Of a stretch of 64,000 bases of DNA, positions 16,888 to 27,396 are shown piece after piece. The notes below the pieces were generated by a model. It was not told the DNA's origin. It saw nothing but the letters and a program-made list of their open reading frames with translations, and searched no databases. The stretch spans positions 1-64,000 of the forward strand of contig JANXZX010000101.1 in the NCBI GenBank assembly GCA_025355325.1, read 5' to 3'. This DNA comes from Geobacteraceae bacterium (GTDB lineage: Bacteria > Desulfobacterota > Desulfuromonadia > Geobacterales > Pseudopelobacteraceae). Positions within the stretch are counted from its first letter, which is position 1; every line of letters starts with the position of its first letter. A program made the position numbers and the translations under genes.

Positions 16888-18561
16888 CTAATATTTCTCA
16901 AACTCGGTACCCAGGTTGTCAGCATTGGAATGATGTGCCATTTCCAGTTGTAAACCACCAGGTGCAATTCTCATTGGTGTCATGCCGCCTTGTTTGGCAA
17001 TTTTAACAAAGGCGGGGGCTTTAACAACGGCACGTTCGGGGCGATACGCCAACCCGGCATTACGATTGTCAATGCGGAAAAAACTGATGGTGTCTTTGAG
17101 TTGTTCGGCCTGACCGGACAGCTCTTCGGAGGTGGAGGCCATCTCTTCCGATGCACTGGCGTTTTGCTGGATAATACTGTCCAACTGCTGAATGGCACGG
17201 CTGATCTGATCCGAACCGGTGTCCTGCTCTTTGCTGGAGGCGCTGATCTCCTGGACCAGCTCGGAAGTCTTCTGGATATCCGGCACCATTTTGTCCAGCA
17301 TCTGCCCGGCGCCTACCGCAACCTGGACGCTTTGGGCTGAAAGTGTGCTTATTTCACCGGCAGCTTTCTGGCTTCGCTCAGCCAGCTTGCGCACCTCGGA
17401 GGCGACGACGGCAAATCCCTTGCCATGCTCACCGGCACGTGCGGCCTCAATAGCAGCATTCAGGGCGAGCAGATTGGTCTGTCGGGAGATTTCTTCGATG
17501 ATTGAAATTTTTGTAGCGATCTCTTTCATGGCTGAAACGGTCTCGGTTACCGCTTTGCCCCCCTCTTTGGCATCCAGAGCACTCTTGACGGCAATCTTTT
17601 CCGTTTGCAAGGAGTTGTCAGAGTTCTGCCTGATACTGGAACTCATCTCTTCCATTGATGAAGAGATTTCTTCCGCGGATGCCGCCTGTTCGGTGGCACC
17701 CTGGGAAAGTTGCTGTGCCGTGGAGGAAAGCTGCTGGCTGCCGGAAGCAACGTTGTCTGCTGCACTCATTACATCTCCGACAACGCTTCTGAGCTTGTCT
17801 ACCATGTTTCGGATGGCCGCCATCAACTGACCGGTTTCATCCGAGCTTTTTGATTCGACTGACACCGTTAAATCACCGGCGGCCAGAGCATTGGCAACGG
17901 CAACACCTTCAGAGAGCGGGCGAGTGATGCTGCGGGTAATGAAAAAGCTGATCAGAATGCCGATAAAAACCGCTCCGCCGATTATGGCATAGGATGTTAT
18001 CTGCGAACTGTTGAACTGTTTGATCGCCTCACCATGCCTGAAGTCCATTCGCTCTTCCTGGTACTGAACGATGGTTTTGAAGGCTTCTTTGATCTTCACA
18101 TCCAGTGGAAAGGCTTCTTTGTTGAACAGGGTCGCAGCCTCAGCCGTCTTGTTGGCAAGACTTAGTTCGATTACCTCGTTGTTTGCTTTCCTGGCATTCG
18201 CCAGCGATGTTTTTGCCGCTTCGATTAACTGTTTACCCTTGTCAGTCGCCTCCAGCTTTTCCAGTTTGTCCATCAATTCCTTATACTCAACCCGCAATTT
18301 ATCAATGTTCTGTTTTGACTCAACCCGTCCGGCCTCATCCCTTACCAACATCAACTCTATATCTTCGACAAGGGTGCTTACCTTGGTATTGACGTCATTT
18401 GCCAGCTTTATTTTCGTATAATTGACTTTAATAATCCGCTCAAGACTAGCGTTTATCTTTCCCATACCGCTGATGCCCATCAACCCCAGAACGATCAACA
18501 GTAACAGCACCAGACCGAACCCAAGACCAAGACGAATTCCAATTTTCATGTTACCAAGCAT
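16888..18561 (-). CDS. Methyl-accepting chemotaxis protein (4HB sensor)
   Basis: 557 residues. First membrane span near 10-30 ([18 protein letters not shown]), a periplasmic four-helix-bundle sensor domain of about 150 residues with [23 protein letters not shown] spacing, second span near 190-208, a HAMP domain and the MCP signalling hairpin with the conserved tip [33 protein letters not shown]. Start set at 18561 because AGGAGA stands eight bases before that ATG on the minus strand; a longer in-frame start at 18705 would run into the hybrid kinase gene. Only 31 nt separate it from the kinase upstream, so kinase, receptor and CheW-CZB may form one transcript. No CheR-docking NWETF-type tail is visible. 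Confidence 0.92.
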   Translation of the reverse strand: MLGNMKIGIRLGLGFGLVLLLLIVLGLMGISGMGKINASLERIIKVNYTKIKLANDVNTKVSTLVEDIELMLVRDEAGRVESKQNIDKLRVEYKELMDKLEKLEATDKGKQLIEAAKTSLANARKANNEVIELSLANKTAEAATLFNKEAFPLDVKIKEAFKTIVQYQEERMDFRHGEAIKQFNSSQITSYAIIGGAVFIGILISFFITRSITRPLSEGVAVANALAAGDLTVSVESKSSDETGQLMAAIRNMVDKLRSVVGDVMSAADNVASGSQQLSSTAQQLSQGATEQAASAEEISSSMEEMSSSIRQNSDNSLQTEKIAVKSALDAKEGGKAVTETVSAMKEIATKISIIEEISRQTNLLALNAAIEAARAGEHGKGFAVVASEVRKLAERSQKAAGEISTLSAQSVQVAVGAGQMLDKMVPDIQKTSELVQEISASSKEQDTGSDQISRAIQQLDSIIQQNASASEEMASTSEELSGQAEQLKDTISFFRIDNRNAGLAYRPERAVVKAPAFVKIAKQGGMTPMRIAPGGLQLEMAHHSNADNLGTEFEKY

Positions 18562-18592
18562 TTGAATATCTCCTGTTAGTGTTTTAATATTT

Positions 18593-20863
18593 TTAACGAG
18601 TAATACTGACTGTTTCACTTTGATAGCAGTAAGGTTCAATGTCTCCTGATTCTGAATATGGTCGTTTCGCTGTAGGTACAGCTGCGCCTGAATGAAGAGC
18701 TTCACGTATGGTTTTAAGCAATATATTGAAAATTATCGGTTTTGGAACAAAGTGGACAACATGCCCGGCATTACGGACCTGTTTCAAGTGATCGGCGGTG
18801 TACCCACTCATGAACACGACAGGAATCCCCGGGTGAAGCGCGCATATTTCCCTGCTCATCTCTGTTCCGTTTTTCCCGGGCATAATCACGTCGGTGAGGA
18901 TAAGGTCTATGGGCTCAAGAGTACTCTTAAACAGCGCTAAACCCTCCTCGCCATTTCCTGCTTCGAAGAGCTTGTAACCCTGCTTTTCCAGCCTCGTTTT
19001 CACTAATTGACGCAAGAGCGGATCGTCTTCTACCAAAAGGATCGTTTCATTGCCTGCCAAAAATAGCGGTACCTGCTGTTTTTCTACTACTTTCTCCGGA
19101 ATTACCCCTATACGGGGAAGGTAAATTCTGAAGGTAGTCCCCTCCCCCTCGATGCTGTCAACCTCAATGACGCCATTATGACTTTTGATGATCCCGTACA
19201 CCATGGAGAGACCGAGTCCCGTACCTTTTCCAACATCCTTGGTAGTGTAAAAGGGGTCAAACATGCGGTCAAGAGTTGCTTTGCCCATACCTACGCCGGT
19301 GTCAACCACCTCAAGAACGGCGCAGGGAACCGTAGAAATTTCATTGCGACCGTCAGATAACGGAAGGCTGTGTTCTGCATGATAGGTTGAAATTTTCAGA
19401 CTCCCTCCGTGCGGCATGGCATCTCGGGCATTGCTGACCATGTTCATGACCACCTGGTCAAGTTGACCGCCATCGGCCATGATACTCAGAGAACCGTCAC
19501 AAAGCGATAACTTCACGGAGATGTCTTCACCGATAATTCGGCTGAATAATTCTTCCAGCTGCCTGACATGACTGTTCAGGTCAACGGCACCCATCTTGAT
19601 GTCCTGCTTGCGGCTGAAGGCCAACAACCCGCTCGTTAGCGCCGCTGCACGATTGACCGAACTCAAAACCAATTTACTGTATTGGCAGGACTCATGGGAT
19701 TCACTGTCGTGACAATTCTGCATCAAATCCGCACAACCCATGATAATAGTCAGAATGTTATTGAAGTCATGGGCCACGCCGCCGGCCATGGTTCCAATAG
19801 CTTCCATTTTGCTTGCCTGGCGAAGCTGCTCCTCAACAGTGCGCTGTTCGGTGATATCTACGCCGATTAACGCTGTTCCGGTCACACGACCTTCAGTATC
19901 AAAGAATCTGGTCATATCCCAGTTAATCCGCCGCAGTGTACCCGCACGGGTTACCAGAGCCATTTCGAAATGCAGACCGAGAGCGTCGTGGGCCAGGGCG
20001 CTTCGCGCCGCTTTCCATGACTCTTCCGGCACTAATAATTCGTACCAGTTACGATTTATAAGCTCTGTCTGGCCCCAACCGCTTATCTCGCAGAGATAAT
20101 CATTGCAGAACGTGATCGTGCCGTCATTTTCGACAATCACGGTGGCCAGCCGAACATTTTCCAGGAGAGCCCTGAATTTCAGCTCTGACGCCAGCAGAGC
20201 TAGCTCCGCCTCCCTGATGAGGGTTATGTCGTTAATCAGCACAAAATAGGACATCACGGCACCCTGCTCGTCACGCTGGGGAACAAACGACATATGCTGA
20301 ATCCGCTCTTCTCCCTGAATTTCGGTTTTTCTTTCCAGAAAGGTAAATTGGCCTTTCAGTACCTGCCTGATACATCCGACCGTGGTCTGATAGATATCTT
20401 CGCCAAGGATTTCCCGGACTGAAGCACCGATAATTTCATGTTCGCACTTACCGATCCAGGCCGCATAGTTGGCGTTGACGTACAGATACCGTTGATCCAG
20501 ATCAACCTGAGCGATAAGAGAAGATATTCCGTTGGCGACAATGGCAAGCTTCTCAAGAGCATCCCGCTGGGCAATTTTGGATTGATCGAGGGCGGTGACA
20601 TTCGACTCAAGCTGGGACCTGGTATCTTCTGCAATATATGTGAGTTTGAAATAGCGCTTGACGAGATAATTCAGAAGTGAAGCAGTCAAAATGATGAAGA
20701 GAATATCTTTGGCGAAACTGATCCGGCAGAGGACAGAGGGGGCGAGGGTGAGTTCCTTCAGAATAATATCGGCGGCACTGACAAACAGGAAACTGAAAAG
20801 AACATAAATAGCGACGACTTTCATCGCCACTATCCGATCCGCTCTCTTCAGGTCGGCTTTCAT
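18593..20863 (-). CDS. Membrane hybrid histidine kinase (2 PAS, HisKA, HATPase, receiver)
   Basis: 756 residues. Two spans (about 12-34 and 48-65) precede a coiled coil and two PAS domains (about 100-222 and 225-345, each ending in a D-I-T motif). The kinase core has [14 protein letters not shown] (phospho-His), N-box [10 protein letters not shown], and G-boxes DTGVGM and [13 protein letters not shown]-terminal receiver domain (about 607-730) carries the phospho-Asp in [10 protein letters not shown] and the K of PKPI. The receiver suggests a phosphorelay to an unlinked Hpt or auto-regulation. Next to a chemoreceptor on the same strand. Confidence 0.9.
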   Translation of the reverse strand: MKADLKRADRIVAMKVVAIYVLFSFLFVSAADIILKELTLAPSVLCRISFAKDILFIILTASLLNYLVKRYFKLTYIAEDTRSQLESNVTALDQSKIAQRDALEKLAIVANGISSLIAQVDLDQRYLYVNANYAAWIGKCEHEIIGASVREILGEDIYQTTVGCIRQVLKGQFTFLERKTEIQGEERIQHMSFVPQRDEQGAVMSYFVLINDITLIREAELALLASELKFRALLENVRLATVIVENDGTITFCNDYLCEISGWGQTELINRNWYELLVPEESWKAARSALAHDALGLHFEMALVTRAGTLRRINWDMTRFFDTEGRVTGTALIGVDITEQRTVEEQLRQASKMEAIGTMAGGVAHDFNNILTIIMGCADLMQNCHDSESHESCQYSKLVLSSVNRAAALTSGLLAFSRKQDIKMGAVDLNSHVRQLEELFSRIIGEDISVKLSLCDGSLSIMADGGQLDQVVMNMVSNARDAMPHGGSLKISTYHAEHSLPLSDGRNEISTVPCAVLEVVDTGVGMGKATLDRMFDPFYTTKDVGKGTGLGLSMVYGIIKSHNGVIEVDSIEGEGTTFRIYLPRIGVIPEKVVEKQQVPLFLAGNETILLVEDDPLLRQLVKTRLEKQGYKLFEAGNGEEGLALFKSTLEPIDLILTDVIMPGKNGTEMSREICALHPGIPVVFMSGYTADHLKQVRNAGHVVHFVPKPIIFNILLKTIREALHSGAAVPTAKRPYSESGDIEPYCYQSETVSITR

Positions 20864-21093
20864 TCGCAGCCGATCCGGCAGCGTGTTGAGGTAATTCGTG
20901 GGGGGAACTGTACTGCTGCTGAATAGTTAACAGCAAAACCGGCTCGAAGCTCACGAGCGTGATATCCGGTGTTAATCAACAAACCGTCTCTGCTGTTCAA
21001 GCCATCACACAACTGCATTGGTCATACTCCCCGCGCAAAATGAATAAGACGCATCTGACCCATTTTGCATAAGAATGAACGAACCAACACATA

Positions 21094-21102
21094 TTGTATA
21101 CA
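21094..21102. promoter_or_regulatory. TTGTATACA palindromic motif
   Basis: TTGTATACA occurs here, at 24353-24361 and, as the full palindrome TTGTATACAA, at 24467-24476, always in intergenic DNA of the signalling block. It may be an operator shared by the hybrid kinase, the response regulator and the PilZ gene, or coincidental -10 sequence. Confidence 0.35.
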
Positions 21103-21110
21103 CATTAAAA

Positions 21111-21140
21111 CTGACAGTTTCTGACAATTCCTGACAATTA
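21111..21140. repeat. Three tandem 10-bp repeats CTGACA(A/G)TTN
   Basis: CTGACAGTTT, CTGACAATTC and CTGACAATTA follow one another without gaps. The ten-base period puts equivalent bases on one face of the helix, as in arrays of response-regulator sites. The array lies about 250 bp upstream of the hybrid kinase start. Confidence 0.5.
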
Positions 21141-21173
21141 AAACTAAGGTGAGGTTGGAGGGAGTTCCGTAAG

Positions 21174-23606
21174 TTAAGCCATCTCACTGCACAGCCGAAC
21201 TGTGAAAGTAGAGCCACGTTCGGGAACACTGATACAGCTGACGTCGCCGGCATGAAGTTCGGCGACCCGCTTCACAATATGCAGGCCGAGACCGGCTCCG
21301 ACAACTTTGGGTAATTGCCCGATGCGCTGAAAGCGTTCGAAAGCTCTGCCAATCTGGTCCGAAGCAATCCCGATCCCTTGATCGGCAACTTCCAGACAGA
21401 GCTCCGTCCCGTTGACGCTCCATCCCCGTACGGTGATATTGCCACCCTCCGGAGAGTATTTTATGGCGTTATCGAGCAGATTATTGAGCAAAACCTTAAT
21501 CAACATCGGGTCGCAGTTGTAGCAATCAGGAAGGCCATCCAGATCAGATTCGATCAGGTGCAGTCCGGTTTCAGTACGGGTCTGTTCAATTACGTTTATT
21601 ACGAGTTGGCGGATATCCACAGGGACCATCGTTGGAACCCACCCGGATGTACAAAGACGCTCCTCTGCAAGACATGTGTCAATCAGGTTGCTCAATCGTT
21701 TGGTTGACCCAAGAATTCTCTCGGCATGCTTGAGGCAATCTTTGTCCTTGCAGGCGGTCAGCGTCAGCAATTGGGCCGTACCGTCGATAATCGCCAGCGG
21801 GGTACGTAATTCATGAGAAACAAGCCCCATGAACTGCCGCTGTTCCTCATTGAGACGGTGCTCGCTGGCAAGAGCCTTGGCCAGTTCTTTCTGAGCATGG
21901 ACACGCTCGGTTATGTCGAAATAACTGGCACGAACAAGATCACAGTGCGGCGAAGGAAGCCGAACCAGGCGAACTTCACATAATTTATCCTGGCCTTTGT
22001 TGCCCCTGATGGCCCGTTCTATGGTGAAGACCTCTCCCGCCAGGACCTTCGCAACATTAGCAACAAAGCTTGCTTCAGGCGGACATCCGTCAGGTTGTTT
22101 GGATAGATAAAAGTCTAAAGGACTTGACCTGAGCAGAACTTTGCGGCTACAGCCAAACAATTTTTCCGCATTGGTATTGGCATTGACTATACGGTTCTTT
22201 TTAATATCAACAACAATGATTGCTTCCGGGGCAAGATCAACCAGCAGACGATTCAGATTAGCCAGAATATCGTCTTTCTGCCGAAGTTCCTCCACAGCCC
22301 GGTTAACACGGGATTCGAGGTTTTCATTGAGTTCATTCAGCAGCCGGGTCTTTTCATCCAAAGCCAGCTCGGCCTGTTTTCGAGCATCGACATTTTCTAC
22401 AATCCATATCGTCCCGGCGGAAAGATTATCAGGATCAATGGCTTTACCGTAATACTTTGCCCAGAATGTAGTACCGTCCTTGCGACTGAGCTTAAGTTCA
22501 GAAACGTACAACAGGCCTTTAGAAACAGTTCCGTATGTATCTCTGCCAGACAGTTCAAATGCTTCATCGGAAGGGTATACCAGGCGAACACTTTGTCCCA
22601 TCAGCTCATCATTGGAAAACCCGAACATCTCCTCAAATCGGGTGTTAGCCCAGACAAAATTTCTGTCCTTCGTCAGTGTAATTCCCACACACGCGTTGTC
22701 AAGGATTACTCCCCGTTCCTGGCTAAGTTCATTCAACTGCTTTTCGGCATGAATGCGTTCGGTGATATCCCGCACCACACACACATGGCTGGTTATATTT
22801 CCATTGTCGTCGCGAATCGGTGTAACGCAATGTTCGGATTCAAAAGGCGTCCCATCCTTGCGCATCATTCGATAGGTCGTTTCGTAGTAGCCCTTTTCTT
22901 CATAGGCCTGTGCCATCTCGCTGCCAAAGCGCAGATACATGTGTTCATCCAGATGAAGACGCGAAGTAAGCTGACCGACGATTTCGTCTCGGGTGTAACC
23001 GAACATTTTTTCCACGGCACTGTTGACGTCTTGAATGATTCTGGTGCCGGTCTGAACGATAAACACCGCCTCGTTGAGGCTGGCAAACGTCTGTTGCAGG
23101 AGCAGGGCGGACTCCCGGGCAGCCTTTTCCGCATGTTCCCGCTCCAGCACGGCATCTCTGCTTGCTGCCAGTGCCAGACAAAACTTCTCCGCGTTTTCCC
23201 GTTGCACCCGTTTCAACAGTTCACGTCGGGTAATGTCGGTGCAGGTTACAATCATGTAATTCAGTGCAGGACGGGCAACAAGGATTACCTCTTTAACAGA
23301 ACCATCCTTAGCGTTGATGCTCAATTGCAGGGAACTTTGAGTGGGATTATCGGCTTGAGAAGCTATTTGTTTTCCATACCAGCCGAAAATGACTTCAGGA
23401 GGGGTAGAAACGCTACAAACCAGAAGGAGCCATTGTTCGATTCCGGATATATCGTCCGCGGTATATCCGAACAGATCGACAAAGGAACCGTTAACTGACA
23501 GGCACCGTCCGGCACTGTCAAAGCAGCCCGCACCAACAGGCATGGCTTCGAGCAGGATACGCACGTCCTCACAATCGAGTGTTTTAGGTACGGTCGGCTT
23601 TTTCAC
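21174..23606 (-). CDS. Four-PAS-domain sensor histidine kinase
   Basis: 810-residue kinase with no transmembrane span. PAS domains at about 15-130, 170-290, 295-410 and 445-565, each closing with a D-I-T-R/E or D-A-R-K type junction and separated by coiled coils (LLNELNENLESRVNRAVEEL). HisKA contains VSHELRTPLAI; the ATPase domain has NLLDNAIKYSPEGG, DQGIGI and GAGLGLHIVK. Its start overlaps the stop of the OmpR-type response regulator gene by four bases, so the two form a co-translated two-component pair with the regulator first. Confidence 0.92.
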   Translation of the reverse strand: MKKPTVPKTLDCEDVRILLEAMPVGAGCFDSAGRCLSVNGSFVDLFGYTADDISGIEQWLLLVCSVSTPPEVIFGWYGKQIASQADNPTQSSLQLSINAKDGSVKEVILVARPALNYMIVTCTDITRRELLKRVQRENAEKFCLALAASRDAVLEREHAEKAARESALLLQQTFASLNEAVFIVQTGTRIIQDVNSAVEKMFGYTRDEIVGQLTSRLHLDEHMYLRFGSEMAQAYEEKGYYETTYRMMRKDGTPFESEHCVTPIRDDNGNITSHVCVVRDITERIHAEKQLNELSQERGVILDNACVGITLTKDRNFVWANTRFEEMFGFSNDELMGQSVRLVYPSDEAFELSGRDTYGTVSKGLLYVSELKLSRKDGTTFWAKYYGKAIDPDNLSAGTIWIVENVDARKQAELALDEKTRLLNELNENLESRVNRAVEELRQKDDILANLNRLLVDLAPEAIIVVDIKKNRIVNANTNAEKLFGCSRKVLLRSSPLDFYLSKQPDGCPPEASFVANVAKVLAGEVFTIERAIRGNKGQDKLCEVRLVRLPSPHCDLVRASYFDITERVHAQKELAKALASEHRLNEEQRQFMGLVSHELRTPLAIIDGTAQLLTLTACKDKDCLKHAERILGSTKRLSNLIDTCLAEERLCTSGWVPTMVPVDIRQLVINVIEQTRTETGLHLIESDLDGLPDCYNCDPMLIKVLLNNLLDNAIKYSPEGGNITVRGWSVNGTELCLEVADQGIGIASDQIGRAFERFQRIGQLPKVVGAGLGLHIVKRVAELHAGDVSCISVPERGSTFTVRLCSEMA

Positions 23607-24334
23607 ATCGATAACCGACCGGGTGTCGTCGGTTCAGCCACAGCAAGAAAGGCGTATCCGAGGTTGTGCCTGGCATGTACCGGGAGTTTTCCAGCTTCGG
23701 CGGAGCGTACTTTGCCTCTCAGGCGGCTGACCAAAGCTTCAAGACGCTTGTCGGCATAGATGTCGTTCGGTTGGTGGAGCATCCTGAAAATTTCTTCGCG
23801 AGACACCGTAGTACCGGGGGATTCCAGCAGCTTTTGCATCAAGATACATTCCTGGGCAGTCAAAGGAATTTCCACCCCTAGAGGAGTGATCAACGTTGAG
23901 GTTATTGCCGAGAGACGCCAGCTGGCCTGAGTCTTCTTCCCCAACCTCCCGGCCAGGTTGATCATGGCTACATTCAGCTCCTGGATATGAACCGGCTTGA
24001 CAAAATACAGGTCGGCGCCTGTTTCCCGACCGAGCACTCGCTGATCAATCTGACCTCGGGCCGTAACCATTACGATACCGCAATCGCAGCTATTTCGGAG
24101 GCGTTTTGCGATTGCGATGCCATCTTCTCCCGGCAGCCCGAGATCGAGAACAACAATATCAGTCGGCGATTCTGCCATGACTTTGTCCAGAGCTGCTCCG
24201 TCGCAAACACCCAGAGCGTGGTGACCGAAATGGCGTAAGCCGGTCACGAGGATATCGAGCAGTTCATGGTCGTCTTCAACGACAATGACGCGTAATTGCG
24301 CGGAATATGGATGATCGGTGGTGGAGCCGTTCAC
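23603..24334 (-). CDS. OmpR-family response regulator
   Basis: 243 residues. Receiver domain (about 13-128) with acidic pocket VEDD, phospho-acceptor Asp64 in VVLDLGLPG and the lysine in FVKPV. The C-terminal part (about 145-235) is a winged helix: LTAQECILMQKLLESPGTTVSREEIF and RLEALVSRLRGKV, ending ARHNLGYAF, where the usual T-V-R-G-x-G-Y turn is altered. GTG start at 24334 after AGGAGG. Partner of the four-PAS kinase downstream (ATGA overlap). Confidence 0.9.
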   Translation of the reverse strand: MNGSTTDHPYSAQLRVIVVEDDHELLDILVTGLRHFGHHALGVCDGAALDKVMAESPTDIVVLDLGLPGEDGIAIAKRLRNSCDCGIVMVTARGQIDQRVLGRETGADLYFVKPVHIQELNVAMINLAGRLGKKTQASWRLSAITSTLITPLGVEIPLTAQECILMQKLLESPGTTVSREEIFRMLHQPNDIYADKRLEALVSRLRGKVRSAEAGKLPVHARHNLGYAFLAVAEPTTPGRLSM

Positions 24335-24352
24335 CAGCTTGAGCCTCCTGTT

Positions 24353-24361
24353 TTGTATACA
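24353..24361. promoter_or_regulatory. TTGTATACA motif upstream of the response regulator
   Basis: Lies 18 bp upstream of the GTG start of the OmpR-type regulator, overlapping the position where a -10 box (TATACA on the minus strand) would give a very short leader. The identical nonamer is at 21094. Confidence 0.35.
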
Positions 24362-24466
24362 GTAACATTATCATATTAATTAAACGCAAAATCAAAGTAT
24401 TTATCTCAGGCAATTTTTATGTCGTGAGAGATAATAACAGAGGGAGAATGGTGTCAAAAACGACTT

Positions 24467-24476
24467 TTGTATACAA
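24467..24476. promoter_or_regulatory. Perfect palindrome TTGTATACAA upstream of the PilZ gene
   Basis: Full ten-base palindrome 86 bp before the PilZ start. This type of sequence resembles operators of GntR/FCD regulators, but the neighbouring OmpR-type regulator is also a candidate; neither is shown by sequence alone. Confidence 0.4.
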
Positions 24477-24561
24477 TAGAACTCTTGACATTATACCTAT
24501 TTACCTATTTAATATTCGAATATTTATATATTTACGCCCACCAACAGGACTTGCCACTCAT

Positions 24562-25287
24562 ATGCACCTGATGAAAAAAGATATTTACAATCTGGTAACC
24601 GTAACTGACGGCAAGACAGACTCTGCTGCCATCATCAAGGTGCTTTCCGATATGAAGGCCGGTCGTCTGAAATGCGACCTTAAACTTCTCAATTATTATG
24701 AGGAAGTACCGGTATGCTATAGCTCCAAAATAACCGACGTGGATGCTGACAGCATCGAAATGGCTGTTCATGAGCATCAGGCCTTGATCATAAAACATGA
24801 CAACAGCACTCTGATAAAAAGCACACATTTTCACAATGAACTTGGGGTGCATTGTTATGCTGCCTACGTAAGTGTAAACAAGAAAACCGCCATCCTGCAT
24901 AACTTCGCCTATGCGCATATTCGGGCAGAGCGAAGGGAGGCCGTTCGGGTAAAGATTCATGGAACGATGCCCGTAACATTCTGCTACGATAACGTTGCCA
25001 TCAACGGGACCATGATTGATCTGTCGGGAAACGGCGTCTCATTCCATTCCGCACTTGTCCCGGCGACAGACAATGATCAACCGGGATTTTTGCAATTCAC
25101 CCTCAACGGGACGCCGGTAGAGGTACCCGGATCATTTGTCAGGACAATAAACCAAAATGATGGTCAGAATATTTGTATGCTTCAGATGAGACCGGACCGG
25201 AAGAGCGACACCCTGATCGGTCAGTTTATTTACCAGCGGCAGGTTGAAATCATAATGCAGCTTAAAGAAGGTCACGTCTTAGAATAG
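24562..25287 (+). CDS. PilZ-domain c-di-GMP-binding protein
   Basis: 241 residues. The N-terminal half resembles a YcgR-N/flagellar-brake-type beta domain. The C-terminal PilZ domain has the RxxxR motif in AERREAVRV (about residue 130) and the second motif DLSGNGVSF (D-x-S-x-x-G), both required for binding cyclic di-GMP. A start at ATG 24562 is preferred: an AGGA lies 12 nt before it, and the longer frame from 24424 has an AT-rich, unconserved-looking beginning. ATG 24571 is also possible. Followed after 30 nt by an EAL-HDOD gene; both belong to c-di-GMP output or signalling. Confidence 0.82.
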   Translation: MHLMKKDIYNLVTVTDGKTDSAAIIKVLSDMKAGRLKCDLKLLNYYEEVPVCYSSKITDVDADSIEMAVHEHQALIIKHDNSTLIKSTHFHNELGVHCYAAYVSVNKKTAILHNFAYAHIRAERREAVRVKIHGTMPVTFCYDNVAINGTMIDLSGNGVSFHSALVPATDNDQPGFLQFTLNGTPVEVPGSFVRTINQNDGQNICMLQMRPDRKSDTLIGQFIYQRQVEIIMQLKEGHVLE

Positions 25288-25317
25288 ACCGGGGCATACG
25301 GAAAACAGGGTTTAATC

Positions 25318-26541
25318 ATGAGCGAGAACTGTATCATAGGCCGACAGCCGATCCTGGACAGAAATGAACACCTGTATGGCTATGAGCTGCTCTTTCGCGC
25401 AACCGATGTTAATGAGTCCGGAGTTCTGGATGCCGGCCGTGCCACCGCCAACGTCATAATAAATACCCTCGCGCAGTTTGGTATCGTAGATCTCCTTGGC
25501 GGGCGCAAGGGTTTCATAAATGTTGATATAGACATGCTGATGGGCGATGCCCTGGAATTGCTTCCCCAGGAACATATTGTCATAGAGCTGCTTGAATCCA
25601 TTGAACCTTCGCCGGCAATGCTTGGGCGCTGCCTGGCACTCAAAGAAGCCGGATTTATTCTGGCTCTGGATGACCACCTGTACCATCCTGACTTTGCCGA
25701 CTTATATGCCGTCGTAGATATTGTCAAGATCGATCTTCTTCAGTCCCCGATTGAATCACTTCCTGATCTCATAGAGCCCCTGCGACGGTACCCGTGCAAA
25801 CTCCTGGCCGAAAAAGTTGAAAGCATCGAGCATTTTGAGAAATGTCATGCCCTCGGTTTTGACTATTTTCAGGGTTATTATTTTGCCCGACCGGACATCC
25901 TTAAGAAGAAAAAAATGGATGAGGATGCGGCCATACTTCTCAAACTCATGCGCCTTTTGGCAGATGAGGCCCGCATTGAGGCAATTGAGCTGGCCTTCCG
26001 CGAAAGTCCGTCACTTACGTATAAGTTATTAATGCTGGTCAACTCCGTGGCTTACGGAAATCGTCACAAAATCCTGGGAGTGCGTCACGCCATTGCAATG
26101 ACCGGACGCCAGCAGATCAAACGCTGGATACAGTTGGCATTTTTTGCCGCTGATGGGGACGATTCTTTTGATCACCCCCTGGTTGACATGGCTGCCAGCA
26201 GGGCCGGGCTTATGGAGCAGATAGCCTTTGTTCATCCATATCTCCAGCATGATGCCGATTCGTCAGAAAAGGCCTTTATGACAGGGATTCTCTCTCTGGT
26301 AGGAAGCATGTACAACATTTCCGTTGAAGATATCGTCTCAAACCTTAACCTCAATGAGGAGATTGCCGCCGCCCTGCTTGACCGTACCGGTCATTACGGT
26401 TGTCTCTTGCGAGTATCGGAATTTCTTGAGAATTTTGATATGTGGTCAGCTTCGGAGGAACTCGTTTCCATGGGTATCAACCCGAATACCCTGCCTGAAA
26501 TCCAGCTGCGGGCGTTTAACTGGCGCAAATCCTCAAATTAA
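25318..26541 (+). CDS. EAL-HDOD domain signalling protein
   Basis: 407 residues. The N-terminal EAL-like domain (about 5-195) has QPILDRNEHLYGYELLFR where the catalytic EAL is ELL, and lacks the standard downstream metal ligands, so it is probably an inactive phosphodiesterase that may still bind nucleotide or protein. A HDOD domain follows (about 200-400, LTYKLLMLVNSVAYG, AIAMTGRQQIKRWIQLAFF). Such CdgJ-type proteins act as regulators without enzymatic activity. Starts 30 nt after the PilZ gene. Confidence 0.9.
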   Translation: MSENCIIGRQPILDRNEHLYGYELLFRATDVNESGVLDAGRATANVIINTLAQFGIVDLLGGRKGFINVDIDMLMGDALELLPQEHIVIELLESIEPSPAMLGRCLALKEAGFILALDDHLYHPDFADLYAVVDIVKIDLLQSPIESLPDLIEPLRRYPCKLLAEKVESIEHFEKCHALGFDYFQGYYFARPDILKKKKMDEDAAILLKLMRLLADEARIEAIELAFRESPSLTYKLLMLVNSVAYGNRHKILGVRHAIAMTGRQQIKRWIQLAFFAADGDDSFDHPLVDMAASRAGLMEQIAFVHPYLQHDADSSEKAFMTGILSLVGSMYNISVEDIVSNLNLNEEIAAALLDRTGHYGCLLRVSEFLENFDMWSASEELVSMGINPNTLPEIQLRAFNWRKSSN

Positions 26542-27336
26542 TTATTTCAGCGGATACTCCGACATTCTGACAAACCGGAAACCGCGCTTCTGCAATTCCG
26601 GTATCGCTGCGATGACTCCCGCCCCAGTCCCGGCTTCGGGGTGATTCATATGCAGCAGGGCAACATCGCCCGGCACTGCCTTGAGGAGTGCCGCCTTAAC
26701 CTGGGCAGCGCTCCACGTCGCCCCGGCATCCCCCAACAGTGAATAGCCCGCAACTTCATGTCCAAGCTCCTGCGAAATCTGCACGGCAATTTCATCATAA
26801 TATGCCGTTCCCGAGCGATACAGCTTTGGTCGCACCCCGCTTACTGCCTCAATCTTGCGGGCGTTCAGCTCGATTTCCTCTACCACTTCAGCAATGTTTT
26901 TCGTCCCGGCTATTCCGTATATTGATCGCCCGGTGATCGAAGCGGGCTTGTGCCGAATCCCGTGGTTGGCGATTTCAAAAATCGGATTATCGGCCAGCTG
27001 CCGGAACAGCTCGGGATTTGCATCAATCCAGCGACCGTTTATAAACAGCGTTGCCGGAATTTTCTGAGCGATTAAAAACTCCATCAACCGTGAATCAACA
27101 CCACTACCTTTGTCACTGCCGCACGCATCAAAGGTCAGGGCAACAACCTTCTCTTTGGTAGCAAGACGGGTCCGGACACCAGTCACCCGTTCGCCCCACT
27201 GGGACGGCGCCACACCGGCAAATCTTGCGGTAACCTGCTGTTTCAGGGTTTCCAGTGATGGCGGTGATGAACCGGCATCACTGGAAGTAACTCCGGTGAT
27301 TATTATAACGAAAAGCGCGACGATGACTCTGGTCAT
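26542..27336 (-). CDS. Exported polysaccharide deacetylase (NodB-type)
   Basis: 264 residues with a signal peptide (VIVALFVIIITGVTSSDAG). NodB-domain motifs: TFDACG (TFDD-like, catalytic Asp and metal Asp/Cys context), NHGIRH (metal His pair), and the later LLHMNHP. Member of carbohydrate esterase family 4, removing acetyl groups from N-acetylglucosamine polymers in the envelope. The stop codon abuts that of the EAL-HDOD gene; the two genes converge. The ATG at 27336 is better placed than the one at 27345, which touches the AAGG site. Confidence 0.85.
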   Translation of the reverse strand: MTRVIVALFVIIITGVTSSDAGSSPPSLETLKQQVTARFAGVAPSQWGERVTGVRTRLATKEKVVALTFDACGSDKGSGVDSRLMEFLIAQKIPATLFINGRWIDANPELFRQLADNPIFEIANHGIRHKPASITGRSIYGIAGTKNIAEVVEEIELNARKIEAVSGVRPKLYRSGTAYYDEIAVQISQELGHEVAGYSLLGDAGATWSAAQVKAALLKAVPGDVALLHMNHPEAGTGAGVIAAIPELQKRGFRFVRMSEYPLK

Positions 27337-27396
27337 TTCATCCATCCTTATGATCAGCTGTTTTTCTCATTCTTCTTCAGATTGTGTGTGGATGCA

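Larger units (their letters stand above)
20864..21173. other. 310-bp intergenic region with repeats and a palindrome
   Basis: No gene is visible. It lies upstream of the hybrid kinase and downstream of the four-PAS kinase, both on the minus strand. It holds a TTGTATACA half-palindrome at 21094-21102 and three tandem 10-bp repeats at 21111-21140, listed separately. Confidence 0.6.

Noticed and set aside
22593..23498. 301-codon plus-strand frame across the four-PAS kinase
   Set aside because: Antisense to clear PAS domains; no family motif, and low-information sequence.
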